Notes under the pieces: generated by a model
The model's database searches: none
Seen by the model: only the letters and a program-made list of their open reading frames with translations
What the model was told of the DNA's origin: nothing
NCBI GenBank assembly: GCA_016209015.1
Contig: JACQWY010000016.1
Location: forward strand, 110,310 to 174,309
Length of the DNA stretch: 64,000 bases
Source: Gammaproteobacteria bacterium
Lineage (GTDB): Bacteria > Pseudomonadota > Gammaproteobacteria > Ga0077536
Reading direction: 5' to 3'
Shown here: in pieces, positions 49,438-58,406 of the stretch
Numbering within the stretch: the first letter of the stretch is position 1
Layout: each line of letters starts with the position of its first letter
Made by a program: the position numbers and the translations under genes

Positions 49438-49461
49438 GCCCGGGCAGCTCCCTGCCCGGGC
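49438..49461. terminator. hairpin between dnaK and dnaJ
   Basis: Perfect 10-bp arms GCCCGGGCAG and CTGCCCGGGC around CTCC. On the minus strand it follows the dnaK stop by 33 bp and is followed by TTCTCT, a weak T-rich stretch. Such a hairpin would lower dnaJ expression relative to dnaK or protect the dnaK message end. Confidence 0.5.
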
Positions 49462-49494
49462 CGAGATGCGATCGTCGGTGCCTGTGCGGCGCCT

Positions 49495-51429
49495 TTACTT
49501 CTGGTCCTTGACCTCTTCGAAGTCGGCGTCGACCACGTTGTCGTGGCCGCCCTGCGGCTTGGCGTCCTCGCCGCCCGCAGCCCCGCCGGCGGCGCCCGCC
49601 GCGGCCTGTTCGGCCTGGTAGGCGCGCTGGGCGATCTTACCGGACAGCTCGCCGAGTTTGTTGGTCTTCGCCTCGATCGCCGCGAGGTCGTCGGACTTCA
49701 CGACGGAGCGCAGATCCTCCATCGCCGCCTCGACGTCCTTGCGCTCCTGCGCGTCGACCTTCTCGCCGAGATCCTCGAGTGCCTTCTTCGTCGCGTGCAG
49801 CAGCGAATCCGCCTGGTTGCGCGCATTGACGAGCGCGTGGAATTTCTTGTCCTCCTCGGCGTGCGCCTCGGCGTCCTTCACCATGCGCTGGATCTCGTCG
49901 TCCGAGAGTCCGCTCGAGGCCTTGATGATGATCGACTGCTGCTTGCCCGTCGCCTTGTCCTTCGCCGAGACGTTCAGGATGCCGTTCGCGTCGATGTCGA
50001 ACGTCACCTCGATCTGCGGCACGCCGCGGGGCGCCGGCGGGATGTCCGCGAGGTCGAAGCGGCCGAGCGATTTGTTCGCGCTCGCCTGCTCGCGCTCACC
50101 CTGCAGCACGTGCACTGTCACGGCCGTCTGGCTGTCGTCGGCCGTCGAGAACACCTGCTGGGCCTTCGTCGGGATCGTCGTGTTCTTCTCGATGAGCTTC
50201 GTCATCACGCCGCCGAGCGTCTCGATGCCGAGCGAGAGCGGCGTGACGTCGAGCAGCAGCACGTCCTTCACGTCGCCGCCGAGCACGCCGGCCTGGATCG
50301 CCGCGCCGACCGCGACCGCCTCATCGGGGTTCACGTCCTTGCGCGGCTCCTTGCCGAAGAATTCCTTCACGACGTCCTGAACCTTCGGCATGCGCGTCTG
50401 GCCGCCGACGAGAATCACGTCGTCGATGTCGGAGGGTTTGAGGCCCGCGTCCTTCATCGCGATGCGGCAGGGCTCGATCGTGCGCTTGATGAGATCCTCG
50501 ACGAGCGACTCGAGCTTGGCGCGCGTGATCTTCATGTTCAGATGCTTGGGGCCGGTCGCGTCAGCCGTGATGTACGGCAGGTTCACGTCCGTCTGCTGCG
50601 AGGAGGACAGCTCGATCTTCGCTTTCTCCGCAGCTTCCTTCAGGCGCTGCAGCGCGAGCGGATCGTTGTGCAGATCGATGCCTTGCTCCTTCTTGAACTC
50701 GGCCGCGAGGAACTCGATGAGACGCAGGTCGAAGTCCTCGCCGCCGAGGAAGGTGTCTCCGTTCGTCGACAGCACCTCGAACTGGTGCTCGCCGTCGATT
50801 TCCGCGATTTCGATGATCGAGATGTCGAACGTGCCGCCGCCGAGGTCGTACACCGCGATCTTGCCGTCTCCGGAACGCTTGTCCATGCCGAAGGCGAGCG
50901 CCGCCGCGGTCGGCTCGTTGATGATGCGCTTGACCTCGAGACCGGCGATGCGGCCGGCGTCCTTCGTCGCCTGACGCTGCGAGTCGTTGAAATACGCCGG
51001 CACGGTGATGACCGCCTCGCGCACTTCCTCGCCGAGATAATCCTCGGCCGTCTTCTTCATCTTCATCAGGACGCGCGCCGAGACTTCCGGCGGCGCCATC
51101 TTCTTGCCGCGCGCCTCGACCCAGGCGTCGCCGTTCTCGGCCTCGACGATCTTGTAGGGCACCATGCTGCGATCACGCTGCACGACGTCGTCCTTGAAGC
51201 GGCGGCCGATCAGGCGCTTGACCGCGAACAGCGTGTTCTGCGGGTTCGTGACCGCCTGGCGCTTCGCCGACTGACCGACGAGGACTTCGTCGTCACTGCT
51301 GAAGGCCACGATCGAGGGCGTCGTGCGGGCGCCTTCGCTGTTTTCGATGACGCGGGGTTTGCCGCCGCTCTCGAGGACGGCCACGCAGGAGTTCGTGGTG
51401 CCGAGGTCGATGCCGATGATCTTTGCCAT
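49495..51429 (-). CDS. dnaK: chaperone protein DnaK (Hsp70)
   Basis: ATP-dependent chaperone, 644 residues. The ATPase domain begins [18 protein letters not shown] and has [12 protein letters not shown] and [10 protein letters not shown]. The substrate-binding domain with [20 protein letters not shown] is followed by a lidded helical region. The Gly/Ala-rich tail ends [12 protein letters not shown] as in most proteobacteria. It is preceded by a good sigma-32-type promoter in the grpE-dnaK gap. Confidence 0.98.
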   Translation of the reverse strand: MAKIIGIDLGTTNSCVAVLESGGKPRVIENSEGARTTPSIVAFSSDDEVLVGQSAKRQAVTNPQNTLFAVKRLIGRRFKDDVVQRDRSMVPYKIVEAENGDAWVEARGKKMAPPEVSARVLMKMKKTAEDYLGEEVREAVITVPAYFNDSQRQATKDAGRIAGLEVKRIINEPTAAALAFGMDKRSGDGKIAVYDLGGGTFDISIIEIAEIDGEHQFEVLSTNGDTFLGGEDFDLRLIEFLAAEFKKEQGIDLHNDPLALQRLKEAAEKAKIELSSSQQTDVNLPYITADATGPKHLNMKITRAKLESLVEDLIKRTIEPCRIAMKDAGLKPSDIDDVILVGGQTRMPKVQDVVKEFFGKEPRKDVNPDEAVAVGAAIQAGVLGGDVKDVLLLDVTPLSLGIETLGGVMTKLIEKNTTIPTKAQQVFSTADDSQTAVTVHVLQGEREQASANKSLGRFDLADIPPAPRGVPQIEVTFDIDANGILNVSAKDKATGKQQSIIIKASSGLSDDEIQRMVKDAEAHAEEDKKFHALVNARNQADSLLHATKKALEDLGEKVDAQERKDVEAAMEDLRSVVKSDDLAAIEAKTNKLGELSGKIAQRAYQAEQAAAGAAGGAAGGEDAKPQGGHDNVVDADFEEVKDQK

Positions 51430-51492
51430 GTCTTGCCTCTCTAGAACCTTGGATTTCGTCTTGCCGGCAAGCCCGCCGGCGGCTGGATGCTC

Positions 51493-51521
51493 AGATGGGG
51501 ACGTCCGGTTTCCTTATCAAG
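51493..51521 (-). promoter_or_regulatory. sigma-32 (heat-shock) type promoter for dnaK
   Basis: Read on the minus strand, CTTGATA (51521-51515) is followed after 14 bases by CCCCATCT (51500-51493). This closely fits the RpoH consensus CTTGAAA and CCCCATNT with 13-15 base spacing as known in enterics. It lies between the grpE stop and the dnaK start, with 63 bases from the -10 to the ATG. Confidence 0.7.
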
Positions 51522-51531
51522 GGCATCCCGC

Positions 51532-52083
51532 TCAGCAGCTCGTCGGCAGCTTCGCGATGACGACGAGGGCCGGGCGGACGAGGCGCTCGTTCAGCGCATA
51601 GCCCTTCTGCATCACGCGCAGCACCGTGCCCGGCTCGACCTCCACGCTGTCTTCCATCAGCATCGCCTGGTGAAAGTCCGGATTGAATTTTTCCCCTTGG
51701 GGATCAAGCGCCTTGACGCCGATTTTCTCGAAGGCCTGCTCGGCCATCTTGACCGTGAGCGCGAGCCCCTCGCGGATCGAGGCGAGGTCCTGGGCGCTCT
51801 GCGCGGCATCGAAACCGAGGTCGATGCTGTCCTTCAGCGGCAGCAGGGCCTCGACGAGGCGCTCGAGACCATATTTGTGCGCGGCCTCCACGTCCTTCTG
51901 CGCCCGCTTGCGGACGTTCTCGAGCTCGGCGCGGGCGCGCAGCATGTCGTTTCGACAACGGTCGGCCTCGGCGAGTGCCTGGTCGAGCGCGGCCTGCGGG
52001 TCGGCGGCGGCCGGCTCGGCGGCGGCGGCCTGATCGGCCGGGATTTCCGTCATGGCGGGGTCTTGTTCGTTCACCACAATCAT
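51532..52083 (-). CDS. grpE: nucleotide exchange factor GrpE
   Basis: Releases ADP from DnaK. The 183-residue reading has an acidic, alanine-rich N-terminus, a long helix (LAEADRCRNDMLRARAELENVRKRAQ, conserved region given as its position, about 38-63), and the C-terminal beta domain with FNPDFHQAM and VLRVMQKGYALNERLVRPALVVI. Alternative starts within the first 11 codons (including an internal ATG at MTEIPAD) cannot be excluded. It stands between hrcA and dnaK in the common heat-shock gene order. Confidence 0.95.
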   Translation of the reverse strand: MIVVNEQDPAMTEIPADQAAAAEPAAADPQAALDQALAEADRCRNDMLRARAELENVRKRAQKDVEAAHKYGLERLVEALLPLKDSIDLGFDAAQSAQDLASIREGLALTVKMAEQAFEKIGVKALDPQGEKFNPDFHQAMLMEDSVEVEPGTVLRVMQKGYALNERLVRPALVVIAKLPTSC

Positions 52084-52176
52084 TCCTCACTGGCTTAAGT
52101 GGACTCCAAGCAACAGCAGGCCCGCGCCGCCGGGCGGCGCAGGCCCCGTGATTTCGATACCCGGGGGAGGTGGGGG

Positions 52177-53229
52177 CTACTGCATGGAATTCAAGGCGGA
52201 GCTCAGCATCTTCGCGGTCAGGTCCACGATCGGGATCACCCGCTCGTATTCCATGCGCGTCGGGCCGATGACTCCGACGACGCCGAGGACCTCGCCGTCG
52301 TCGCCATAGGTCGAGGTCACGATGCTGCAATTCCCGAAGGCCTCGTAGCCCGATTCCTCGCCGATGAAGATCTGCACGCCCGAGGCGCTGAGCGCCTGGT
52401 CGAGCAGGTGCAGAACGTCACGCTTGTGATTGAAGGCCTCGAAGAGGCTCCGCAGATTGTCGATGTCCGACAGCTCGCTGATCTCCATCAGATTCGTCTG
52501 TCCGGCGAGGACATAATCCTGACCGGGTTCGTCATCGACGAAAGCCTGCTTGGCGACGTCGATGACCGCCTGCATCATACGGTCCATCTCCTCGCGGGTG
52601 GCCGCCATGTCGGCGAGGAGCTGCCGCTTCACCGATCGGATGTCCTTGCCGGCGAAAGCGGCATTCAGGTAATTCGCCGCCTGGGTGAGCTCCGAAGGCG
52701 AATAGCGCCGCGGCGTGCGGATGATGCGGTTCTGCACCTCCCGGTCGTTGATGACCAGGATGACGAGCACGCGGTTGTCCGAGAGCGCGAGGAACTCGAC
52801 CTGCCGCAGCATGTGCTGCTCGGTCTTCGGAAGCATGACGAGCCCGGCGAGCCGGGTGACGTCCGAGAGCAGGGAGGACGTCTTCTCGAACAACCGCCGG
52901 ACGTCCGCTTCGGACTGCAGGCTGTCGTTCAAACGCATGATCTCGCCCGGCTGCGGACGCTTGTAGGTCAACATGCAGTCGACGAACAGGCGATAGCCGC
53001 GCACCGTCGGGATTCGACCTGCCGAGGTGTGCGGCGAGCTGATCAGCCCGCAGTCCTCGAGATCCGCCATGACGTTGCGGATCGTCGCGGGGCTCAGCTC
53101 GAGTTTGGCGTCGCGGGCGAGCGTCCGCGAGCCTACCGGCTGACCGTCGGCGATGTAGCGCTCGACGAGACACTTGAACAAGTGCTGAGCACGTTCACTG
53201 AGTTCGATGTTGCGCGGGAAATCAGCCAT
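52177..53229 (-). CDS. hrcA: heat-inducible transcription repressor HrcA
   Basis: Repressor of class I heat-shock genes that binds the CIRCE inverted repeat and needs GroEL for folding. The start MADFPRNIELSERAQHLFK gives 350 residues, the family length; a longer frame upstream is not supported. The N-terminal winged helix has LVERYIADGQPVGSRTLA and LSPATIRNVMADLEDCGLI, followed by HTSAGRIPTVRGYR. No CIRCE element was recognised upstream of hrcA, grpE or dnaK in this window, so its target is probably elsewhere (for example groESL). Confidence 0.96.
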   Translation of the reverse strand: MADFPRNIELSERAQHLFKCLVERYIADGQPVGSRTLARDAKLELSPATIRNVMADLEDCGLISSPHTSAGRIPTVRGYRLFVDCMLTYKRPQPGEIMRLNDSLQSEADVRRLFEKTSSLLSDVTRLAGLVMLPKTEQHMLRQVEFLALSDNRVLVILVINDREVQNRIIRTPRRYSPSELTQAANYLNAAFAGKDIRSVKRQLLADMAATREEMDRMMQAVIDVAKQAFVDDEPGQDYVLAGQTNLMEISELSDIDNLRSLFEAFNHKRDVLHLLDQALSASGVQIFIGEESGYEAFGNCSIVTSTYGDDGEVLGVVGVIGPTRMEYERVIPIVDLTAKMLSSALNSMQ

Positions 53230-53269
53230 GGGTGTGCGGTCACAAGCTTTTGGTTTGTAGCCTGATTCG

Positions 53270-53298
53270 AATCTAACACTGTCCCCATTTTCTTGCAA
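53270..53298 (-). promoter_or_regulatory. candidate sigma-70 promoter for hrcA
   Basis: On the minus strand TTGCAA (53298-53293) and TAGATT (53275-53270) are separated by exactly 17 bases, each matching four of six consensus positions. The -10 lies 40 bases before the hrcA ATG. Weak but well-spaced. Confidence 0.4.
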
Positions 53299-53380
53299 AA
53301 CGCTTATGCTCCCGCTGCCGGCAGCCGCGCGTGGCGTGGCCCGCGCGGCACGCTCAGTGGCGGGAGGGAGCATAGAAATC

Positions 53381-54253
53381 GTGTTCAGGAAAATCGGGCT
53401 CATCGCCAAACAGGCCGACGCCGCCGTGCGCGACGCGCTCGGCTCCATCCTCGCCGTCCTGAACCGCCATCGGATCGACGTCGTGCTCGACGTGAACAGC
53501 GCCGAAGTCCATCCCACCGGACAGTACCGCCGCGTCACCGACGAGGAGCTGGCCGCCGATCGGGATCTCGTCATCGCCGTCGGCGGCGACGGCACGCTGC
53601 TGCGCGCCGCGAAACTGACGTTCCCGCGCAAGGTGCCGCTCATGGGCATCAACCTCGGGCGCCTCGGCTTCCTCGCCGATCTCTCGCCCGCGCAGGCCGC
53701 GACCGGACTCGAGGCCGTGCTCGCCGGCAATTTCTCGCGGGAGGAGCGCTGCGTGCTCGAGTGCACGATCCAGCGCGGCGATACCATGGTCGCGACCGGC
53801 TACGGACTCAATGACGTGATCATCCAGCGCTGGAGCACCGCGCGGCTCATCACGCTCAACACGTTCATCGACAGCCGCTTCGTCCACTCCCAGCGCTCGG
53901 ACGGCATGATCATCTCGACGCCGACCGGCTCCACCGCCTACGCACTGTCCGGCGGCGGTCCGATCCTGCATCCGACGCTCGACGTCGTCGTGCTCGTGCC
54001 AATCTGCCCGCACACGCTCACGAACCGGCCGATCGTGGTCGCAAGCACTTCGCTCATCGAGGTCGAGATCGGCGTCGACCGCGCCGACGACTCGCGCGTG
54101 ACCTGCGACGGCAATCCGCTGTCGATGGTCAAGGCGGGTGATCGCGTGCGCGTCACGCGCCACGCCCAGGCCGTGCAGCTCATCCATCCCTCCGGTCACG
54201 ATCATTTCGCGACGCTGCGCGCGAAGCTGCATTGGGCCCGGGAGCCGTGCTGA
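53381..54253 (+). CDS. nadK: NAD kinase
   Basis: Phosphorylates NAD to NADP. The GTG at 53381 is chosen because GGGAGGGAG lies 10 bases upstream and the protein then begins VFRKIGLIAKQADAAV like other NadK proteins, giving 290 residues. The GGDGT motif is at residues 68-72, and INLGRLGFLADL, SDGMIISTPTGSTAYALSGGGPI and the C-terminal VTCDGNP strand follow. recN overlaps its 3' end. Divergent from hrcA. Confidence 0.96.
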   Translation: MFRKIGLIAKQADAAVRDALGSILAVLNRHRIDVVLDVNSAEVHPTGQYRRVTDEELAADRDLVIAVGGDGTLLRAAKLTFPRKVPLMGINLGRLGFLADLSPAQAATGLEAVLAGNFSREERCVLECTIQRGDTMVATGYGLNDVIIQRWSTARLITLNTFIDSRFVHSQRSDGMIISTPTGSTAYALSGGGPILHPTLDVVVLVPICPHTLTNRPIVVASTSLIEVEIGVDRADDSRVTCDGNPLSMVKAGDRVRVTRHAQAVQLIHPSGHDHFATLRAKLHWAREPC

Positions 54254-55905
54254 AAGCAATCACGATCCAAGACCTCGCCGTCGTCCGCCAGCTCGACGTC
54301 GAGCTCGAGCGCGGCCTGACGGTCATTACGGGCGAAACGGGCGCGGGCAAGTCCATCCTCATCGAGGCGCTCGCGCTCGCGCTCGGCGACAAAGCCGATG
54401 CGGCGATGGTCCGCGCGGGCGCCGAACGCGCCACCGTCTCCGCGACTTTCGATCCCGATGCACCGGCGCTGCGCGCGTTGCTCGAAGAGCACGGCCTGCC
54501 GCTCGAAGACGAATGCATCCTGCGGCGGACGATCGCCGCGGACGGCCGCAGCCGCGCGTTCTGCAACGGGACACCGGTGCCGCTCGCGCTCCTGAAGGAA
54601 ATCGGCGATCAACTCGTCGACATCCACGGTCAGCACGCCCACCAGTCTCTGCTCCGCCGCGCCGTGCAGCGCACCCTCCTCGACGAGTACGGAAAACTCG
54701 GCGGCCTCGCCGCGCGCGTCCGCGCCGCCTGGCAGACCTGGCAGGATGCGCACCGCGAGCGGGCGGAGCTCCTCGCCGGCATCGGCGACATCGCGAATCG
54801 CGCGGACTTCCTGAGATTCCAGCTCGACGAGCTCGAGACGCTCGGCATCGCGCGCGACGAGCTCGCGGAGCTCGACCAGGAGCACCGCCGCCTCGCGCAT
54901 GCAAGCCGGCTGCTCGGCGGCTGCACCGAGATCGCGGAACGAATCTTCGACGGCGAGCGCTCGCTGTTTCGGCAGATCGCGAACGCACGCACCCGGCTGC
55001 GCGAGCTGGCCGCGCTCGACGCCGCGCTCAATCCGCTCGGCGAGCTCTTCGAACAGGCCGTGATCAATCTCGAGGAAGCGGAGCGCGAGCTCGATCACTA
55101 CCGCGACGGTCTCGAGCTCGATCCGATGCGCCTCGAGAAAGTCGAAGCGCGGCTGCAGGCGCTGCACGACGCGGCCCGCAAGCATCACTGCGAACCCGAA
55201 GCGCTGCCGGAAGTATTCGAGCGCCTGAACGCGGAGCTCGCCGCGCTCGGCAGTCGCGAGGCGCGGGTGCTCGAGCTCGAGGCCGCGCTCGCCGAAGCGG
55301 ACGCCGAGTACCGGCGCCTCGCGACGGAACTCTCCGCGGGCCGCGCGACGAGCGCCCAGGCGATGGGCAAGGCGATTTCGCGGCGTATGCGCGAGCTCGG
55401 CATGCCGCACGGGCGTTTCGAAGTCGGGCTGTCAGCGGCCGTGGACGAGCTGCCGACACCGCACGGCCGGGACGAGGTCGATTTCCTCGTCACCGCGAAC
55501 CCGGACCAACCGGCGCGGCCGCTACGCAAAGTCGCGTCGGGCGGGGAGCTCTCGCGGATCAGCCTCGCGATCCAGGTCGAGACGGCGGGGATCTCCGGCG
55601 TGCCGGTCCTCGTGTACGACGAAGTCGACAGCGGCATCGGCGGGCGTACGGCGGACGTCGTCGGCAGTCATCTGCGCGCGCTCGCCACACAGCGGCAGGT
55701 GCTCTGCATCACCCATCTCGCGCAGGTCGCGGCCGCCGGTCATCAGCACCTGACGGTCGGCAAATTCGTGACGAAAGGCGTGACCGGCGCCATCGTGCGG
55801 CGCGTGGAAGCGGAGGATCGCGTCGAGGAGATCGCGCGGATGCTCGGTGGCGAGCGCATGACCGAGCGCGCGCTCGCGCACGCCAGGGAGATGCTCTCGG
55901 GTTGA
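54247..55905 (+). CDS. recN: DNA repair protein RecN
   Basis: SMC-like ATPase involved in double-strand break repair. The GTG at 54247 (read MLKAITIQDLAVVRQLDVE) overlaps the nadK stop by 7 bp and gives 552 residues; a TTG five codons earlier is less likely. Walker A is GETGAGKS at residues 29-36. A long coiled coil occupies the middle, and the C-terminal part has the ABC signature RKVASGGELSRISLAIQ with Walker B PVLVYDEVDSGIGGRTA. No LexA box was recognised upstream, and the coupling to nadK argues for shared expression. Confidence 0.96.
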   Translation: MLKAITIQDLAVVRQLDVELERGLTVITGETGAGKSILIEALALALGDKADAAMVRAGAERATVSATFDPDAPALRALLEEHGLPLEDECILRRTIAADGRSRAFCNGTPVPLALLKEIGDQLVDIHGQHAHQSLLRRAVQRTLLDEYGKLGGLAARVRAAWQTWQDAHRERAELLAGIGDIANRADFLRFQLDELETLGIARDELAELDQEHRRLAHASRLLGGCTEIAERIFDGERSLFRQIANARTRLRELAALDAALNPLGELFEQAVINLEEAERELDHYRDGLELDPMRLEKVEARLQALHDAARKHHCEPEALPEVFERLNAELAALGSREARVLELEAALAEADAEYRRLATELSAGRATSAQAMGKAISRRMRELGMPHGRFEVGLSAAVDELPTPHGRDEVDFLVTANPDQPARPLRKVASGGELSRISLAIQVETAGISGVPVLVYDEVDSGIGGRTADVVGSHLRALATQRQVLCITHLAQVAAAGHQHLTVGKFVTKGVTGAIVRRVEAEDRVEEIARMLGGERMTERALAHAREMLSG

Positions 55906-55925
55906 CCCGGCAGCACGGCCGGGTC
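55904..55925. terminator. hairpin between convergent recN and fur
   Basis: Arms GACCCGGC and GCCGGGTC (8 bp, perfect) flank six bases, starting inside the recN stop codon and ending 12 bp before the fur stop. No T-run on either side; probably a shared convergent terminator. Confidence 0.45.
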
Positions 55926-55937
55926 GGCGGGATCGGA

Positions 55938-56339
55938 TCAGGTGCGGTTCTTCACGAAGAGAACGAGGCTGTGGCCCTGCAGGTCGAAGCCGTGGGCCTC
56001 GACGATCGCACGCTGGCGCTTCTCGATTTCCTCGTCGAAGAACTCGATCACGTGTCCGGTGTCTACGTTCACCATGTGATCGTGATGGGGACCCTTGGCA
56101 ATTTCGAAAACCGCGTGATTGCCGTCGAAGTTGTGACGTTCGACGATGCCGGCGGCTTCGAACTGCGTGAGGACGCGATAGATCGTGGCGAGCCCGACAT
56201 CCTCGCCAGCGTCGATGAGCGCCTTGTAGACGTCTTCAGCGCTGAGATGACGATCCGCGTTGCGCTCCATGATTTCGAGGATGCGCAACCGCGGCAGGGT
56301 TGCTTTGAGACCAACTTTCTTGAGTTCGAAGGTATCCAT
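55938..56339 (-). CDS. fur: ferric uptake regulator Fur
   Basis: Iron-responsive repressor, 133 residues from MDTFELKKVGLKATLPRLRIL. The winged helix contains DVGLATIYRVLTQFEAAGIV; the metal-binding part has HNFDGNHAVFEIAKGPHHDHM. After this, where many Fur proteins have a cysteine pair, the sequence reads VNVDTGHVIEF with no cysteine, so the structural CxxC zinc site is absent. The pseudomonad type, which as I recall keeps one cysteine here, is closest. Divergent from bamE, the widespread fur-bamE arrangement. Confidence 0.96.
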   Translation of the reverse strand: MDTFELKKVGLKATLPRLRILEIMERNADRHLSAEDVYKALIDAGEDVGLATIYRVLTQFEAAGIVERHNFDGNHAVFEIAKGPHHDHMVNVDTGHVIEFFDEEIEKRQRAIVEAHGFDLQGHSLVLFVKNRT

Positions 56340-56555
56340 CTGTGAGTGGCTCCCGCCCTGATACGAACAATTCCATTCGGCGGCTTGAATTCCCTTGGGA
56401 TATACTGCTGCGCCGCAGGCTGGACCTGCCCGGGTCGCGGGCGGCACCAATGCCCCGCATTGCTAGTCAATTGGTCGCGAAGTCTATCACTTTCAAATTC
56501 GGATTGCTGTAAGCCCCGCAACCGCCAACGCCAGTGTGAGCCTCATCAAAAGCGC

Positions 56556-57473
56556 ATGAACCGACTACCCTCCTCACTGTTGCTCGCCGTCCTCGTCGGC
56601 GTCGGCGGTTGTTCCGTCCCGCACCGCGTGCCCGAGGTCGGAGACCTGCCGCTCATCCACAAGATCGACATCCAGCAGGGCAACGTCGTCACACAGGAAA
56701 TGCTCTCGCAACTGCAGGTCGGCATGGAGAAGAACAAGGTGCTCTTCGTGATGGGCACGCCGGTCATCAAGGATACGTTCCACGCGAATCGCTGGGATTA
56801 CCTCTATCTGCACAAGCAGGGACGCAAGGACACCGAGCGCCGCCACGTCATTCTGTATTTCGAGGATGACCGCCTCGCGCGCATCGACGGCGACGTGCGG
56901 CCTCATGCCGGCCCGATGGAGCCGATTCCCCGCGAGAACCGCCAGGTCCTCGTGCCGAATCAGTACAAGCCCGGTTTCGTGAGCCGTATCGTGAGCAAGC
57001 TGCCGTTCGTGAAGGACGAGGTGACGCCGGACATCCCGAAGAAGCCCGTCGAGAAGACCGTCGAGACGATCGCCGAAAAAGCGGGCGCCGCGAAGTCGGG
57101 GACGGAAGAGCAGGCGGAGGCGATGGCGGTCGAACCGGAGAAGCCGGGCTTCTTCCGCCGCATCTTCTCGAAGTCGGAATCGGAGACGCCGGAGACGGCG
57201 CAGACGAAGCCCGCACCCGCGACGACGGCGAAGAGCGAGCCCGCGTCCGGGGAGTCGAAGACGTCGACGGAGGCGAAGCCGGCGGCGGCCAAGCCGGAAG
57301 ACGGCGAACAGGTCGCGCAGCACAAGACCGAATCCGCGGGCGAGCCCGAGTACGGCAACGTCATGAACCGCGGCCCCGTCGTCTCCGAGCCTCCCACCCC
57401 GGATGGCGACGGTGGCGAGAGCCCGGACGAGGGCATGCCCGACGGGCCGATGGCGCCCCCCTCCCCTTACTGA
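56556..57473 (+). CDS. bamE: outer membrane assembly lipoprotein BamE with a long C-terminal extension
   Basis: Small lipoprotein of the BAM complex that inserts beta-barrel proteins. The start MNRLPSSLLLAVLVGVGGCS contains a signal peptide and lipobox (VGGC, Cys19). The BamE fold spans about residues 35-110 (GNVVTQEMLSQLQVGMEKNK, VLFVMGTPVIKDTFH, RWDYLYL and ILYFEDDRLARI). The usual protein ends soon after, but here about 190 more residues follow, rich in Ala, Glu, Lys, Pro and Thr, with two similar short segments FVSRIVSKLPF and FFRRIFSKSES. Total 305 residues, well above the typical 110-180. The reading frame and codon use continue normally, so the tail is genuine. Confidence 0.9.
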   Translation: MNRLPSSLLLAVLVGVGGCSVPHRVPEVGDLPLIHKIDIQQGNVVTQEMLSQLQVGMEKNKVLFVMGTPVIKDTFHANRWDYLYLHKQGRKDTERRHVILYFEDDRLARIDGDVRPHAGPMEPIPRENRQVLVPNQYKPGFVSRIVSKLPFVKDEVTPDIPKKPVEKTVETIAEKAGAAKSGTEEQAEAMAVEPEKPGFFRRIFSKSESETPETAQTKPAPATTAKSEPASGESKTSTEAKPAAAKPEDGEQVAQHKTESAGEPEYGNVMNRGPVVSEPPTPDGDGGESPDEGMPDGPMAPPSPY

Positions 57474-57751
57474 GGACGGCGTCCGCGCCGGCGGCGCGCC
57501 TCTTTCGGATCGACGAGTAGCGGGCGGTAGATCTCCACCCGTTCGCCCTCCGCCACCAGATCCTCCGGCGCGCGGCGCCGGCCGAAGACCCCGATCCCGT
57601 TCACCGCGAGATCGATTTCCGGACACGTCTCCAGAATCCGCGAGCGCTCGATGGCACCGCGCAGCGTCGTGCCCGGCGGGACGTCCAGCGCGACGACGTA
57701 CTGTTGGTCCGGGAGCGCGTAGACGACTTCGACCGCGAGCGAATCAGCCAT
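57467..57751 (-). CDS. rnfH: RnfH family ubiquitin-like protein
   Basis: A 94-residue beta-grasp protein of the RnfH family (VEVVYALPDQQYVVALDVPPG, GTTLRGAIERS, GIGVFGRRRAPED, GERVEIYRPLLVDPKEARRRR). The function is not settled; with RatA it has been proposed to form a toxin-antitoxin-like pair in E. coli, and rnf electron-transfer genes are linked in some species. It overlaps the upstream ratA by 8 bp and converges with bamE with a 7-bp overlap. Confidence 0.93.
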   Translation of the reverse strand: MADSLAVEVVYALPDQQYVVALDVPPGTTLRGAIERSRILETCPEIDLAVNGIGVFGRRRAPEDLVAEGERVEIYRPLLVDPKEARRRRGRRPQ

Positions 57752-58172
57752 AGATTGCCTGCGCGCGATGGCGGAACGAGGCGACGAGTTGCGAGGTCAT
57801 CGCCTTGAACAGCGGCGAGAGCGCCGCGGCGACGAGCCGGTTCGTGAATTCGAATTCCATGTCGAGCGTGACGCGGCAGCCGGTCGGCATGGGATCGAAG
57901 CGCCACGTGCCGTGCAGCCGCTTGAACGGCCCGTTCGCGAGCCGCATCTCGATGCGCTTGCCGGGCGCGAGCACGTTGTCGGTCGTGAACGTGTAACCGA
58001 TCTTGCCCTTCGCGACCTTGAGCGTCGCCCGCACCCGGTCCTCGCCGTACGCGACCTGGCTCGCGCCGACGCACCACGGCAGGAACGAGGGATAAGCATC
58101 CACGTCGGCCACGAGGCCGAACATCTGCTCGGGAGAATAGGGAACGAATTCGGTCTGATGAATCGCGGACAT
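57744..58172 (-). CDS. ratA: RatA / Coq10 START-domain protein
   Basis: A 142-residue START-like protein. E. coli RatA was reported to block 70S ribosome assembly; the related eukaryotic Coq10 binds coenzyme Q. Features are FVPYSPEQMFGLVADVDAYPSFLPWC, GKIGYTFTTDN, GPFKRLHGTWRFDP and CRVTLDMEFEFTNRLV. It begins the ratA-rnfH pair. In many relatives smpB is its immediate divergent neighbour; here a kinase-fusion gene lies between them. Confidence 0.94.
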   Translation of the reverse strand: MSAIHQTEFVPYSPEQMFGLVADVDAYPSFLPWCVGASQVAYGEDRVRATLKVAKGKIGYTFTTDNVLAPGKRIEMRLANGPFKRLHGTWRFDPMPTGCRVTLDMEFEFTNRLVAAALSPLFKAMTSQLVASFRHRAQAIYG

Positions 58173-58406
58173 GATCGGCAGAAGGGACGCGGTCCCGGCA
58201 CTGGCGTCTGACGAGCGGCTCCACCGCGGGTATCACCCGCCGGCACGGCCACGCCCGCCGCCGGAGCCGACCTCGATCGAGAGGTCGCCATGTCCTGCAG
58301 GGGCGCAGGCATTGTCCGCGATCGGGATCGCCGAGACAAGAAATCCGCATCTCAAGGATGAATATGGATCGCCGCTATGCCCCAGGGGGATTTCCAAGGG
58401 ATTAGA

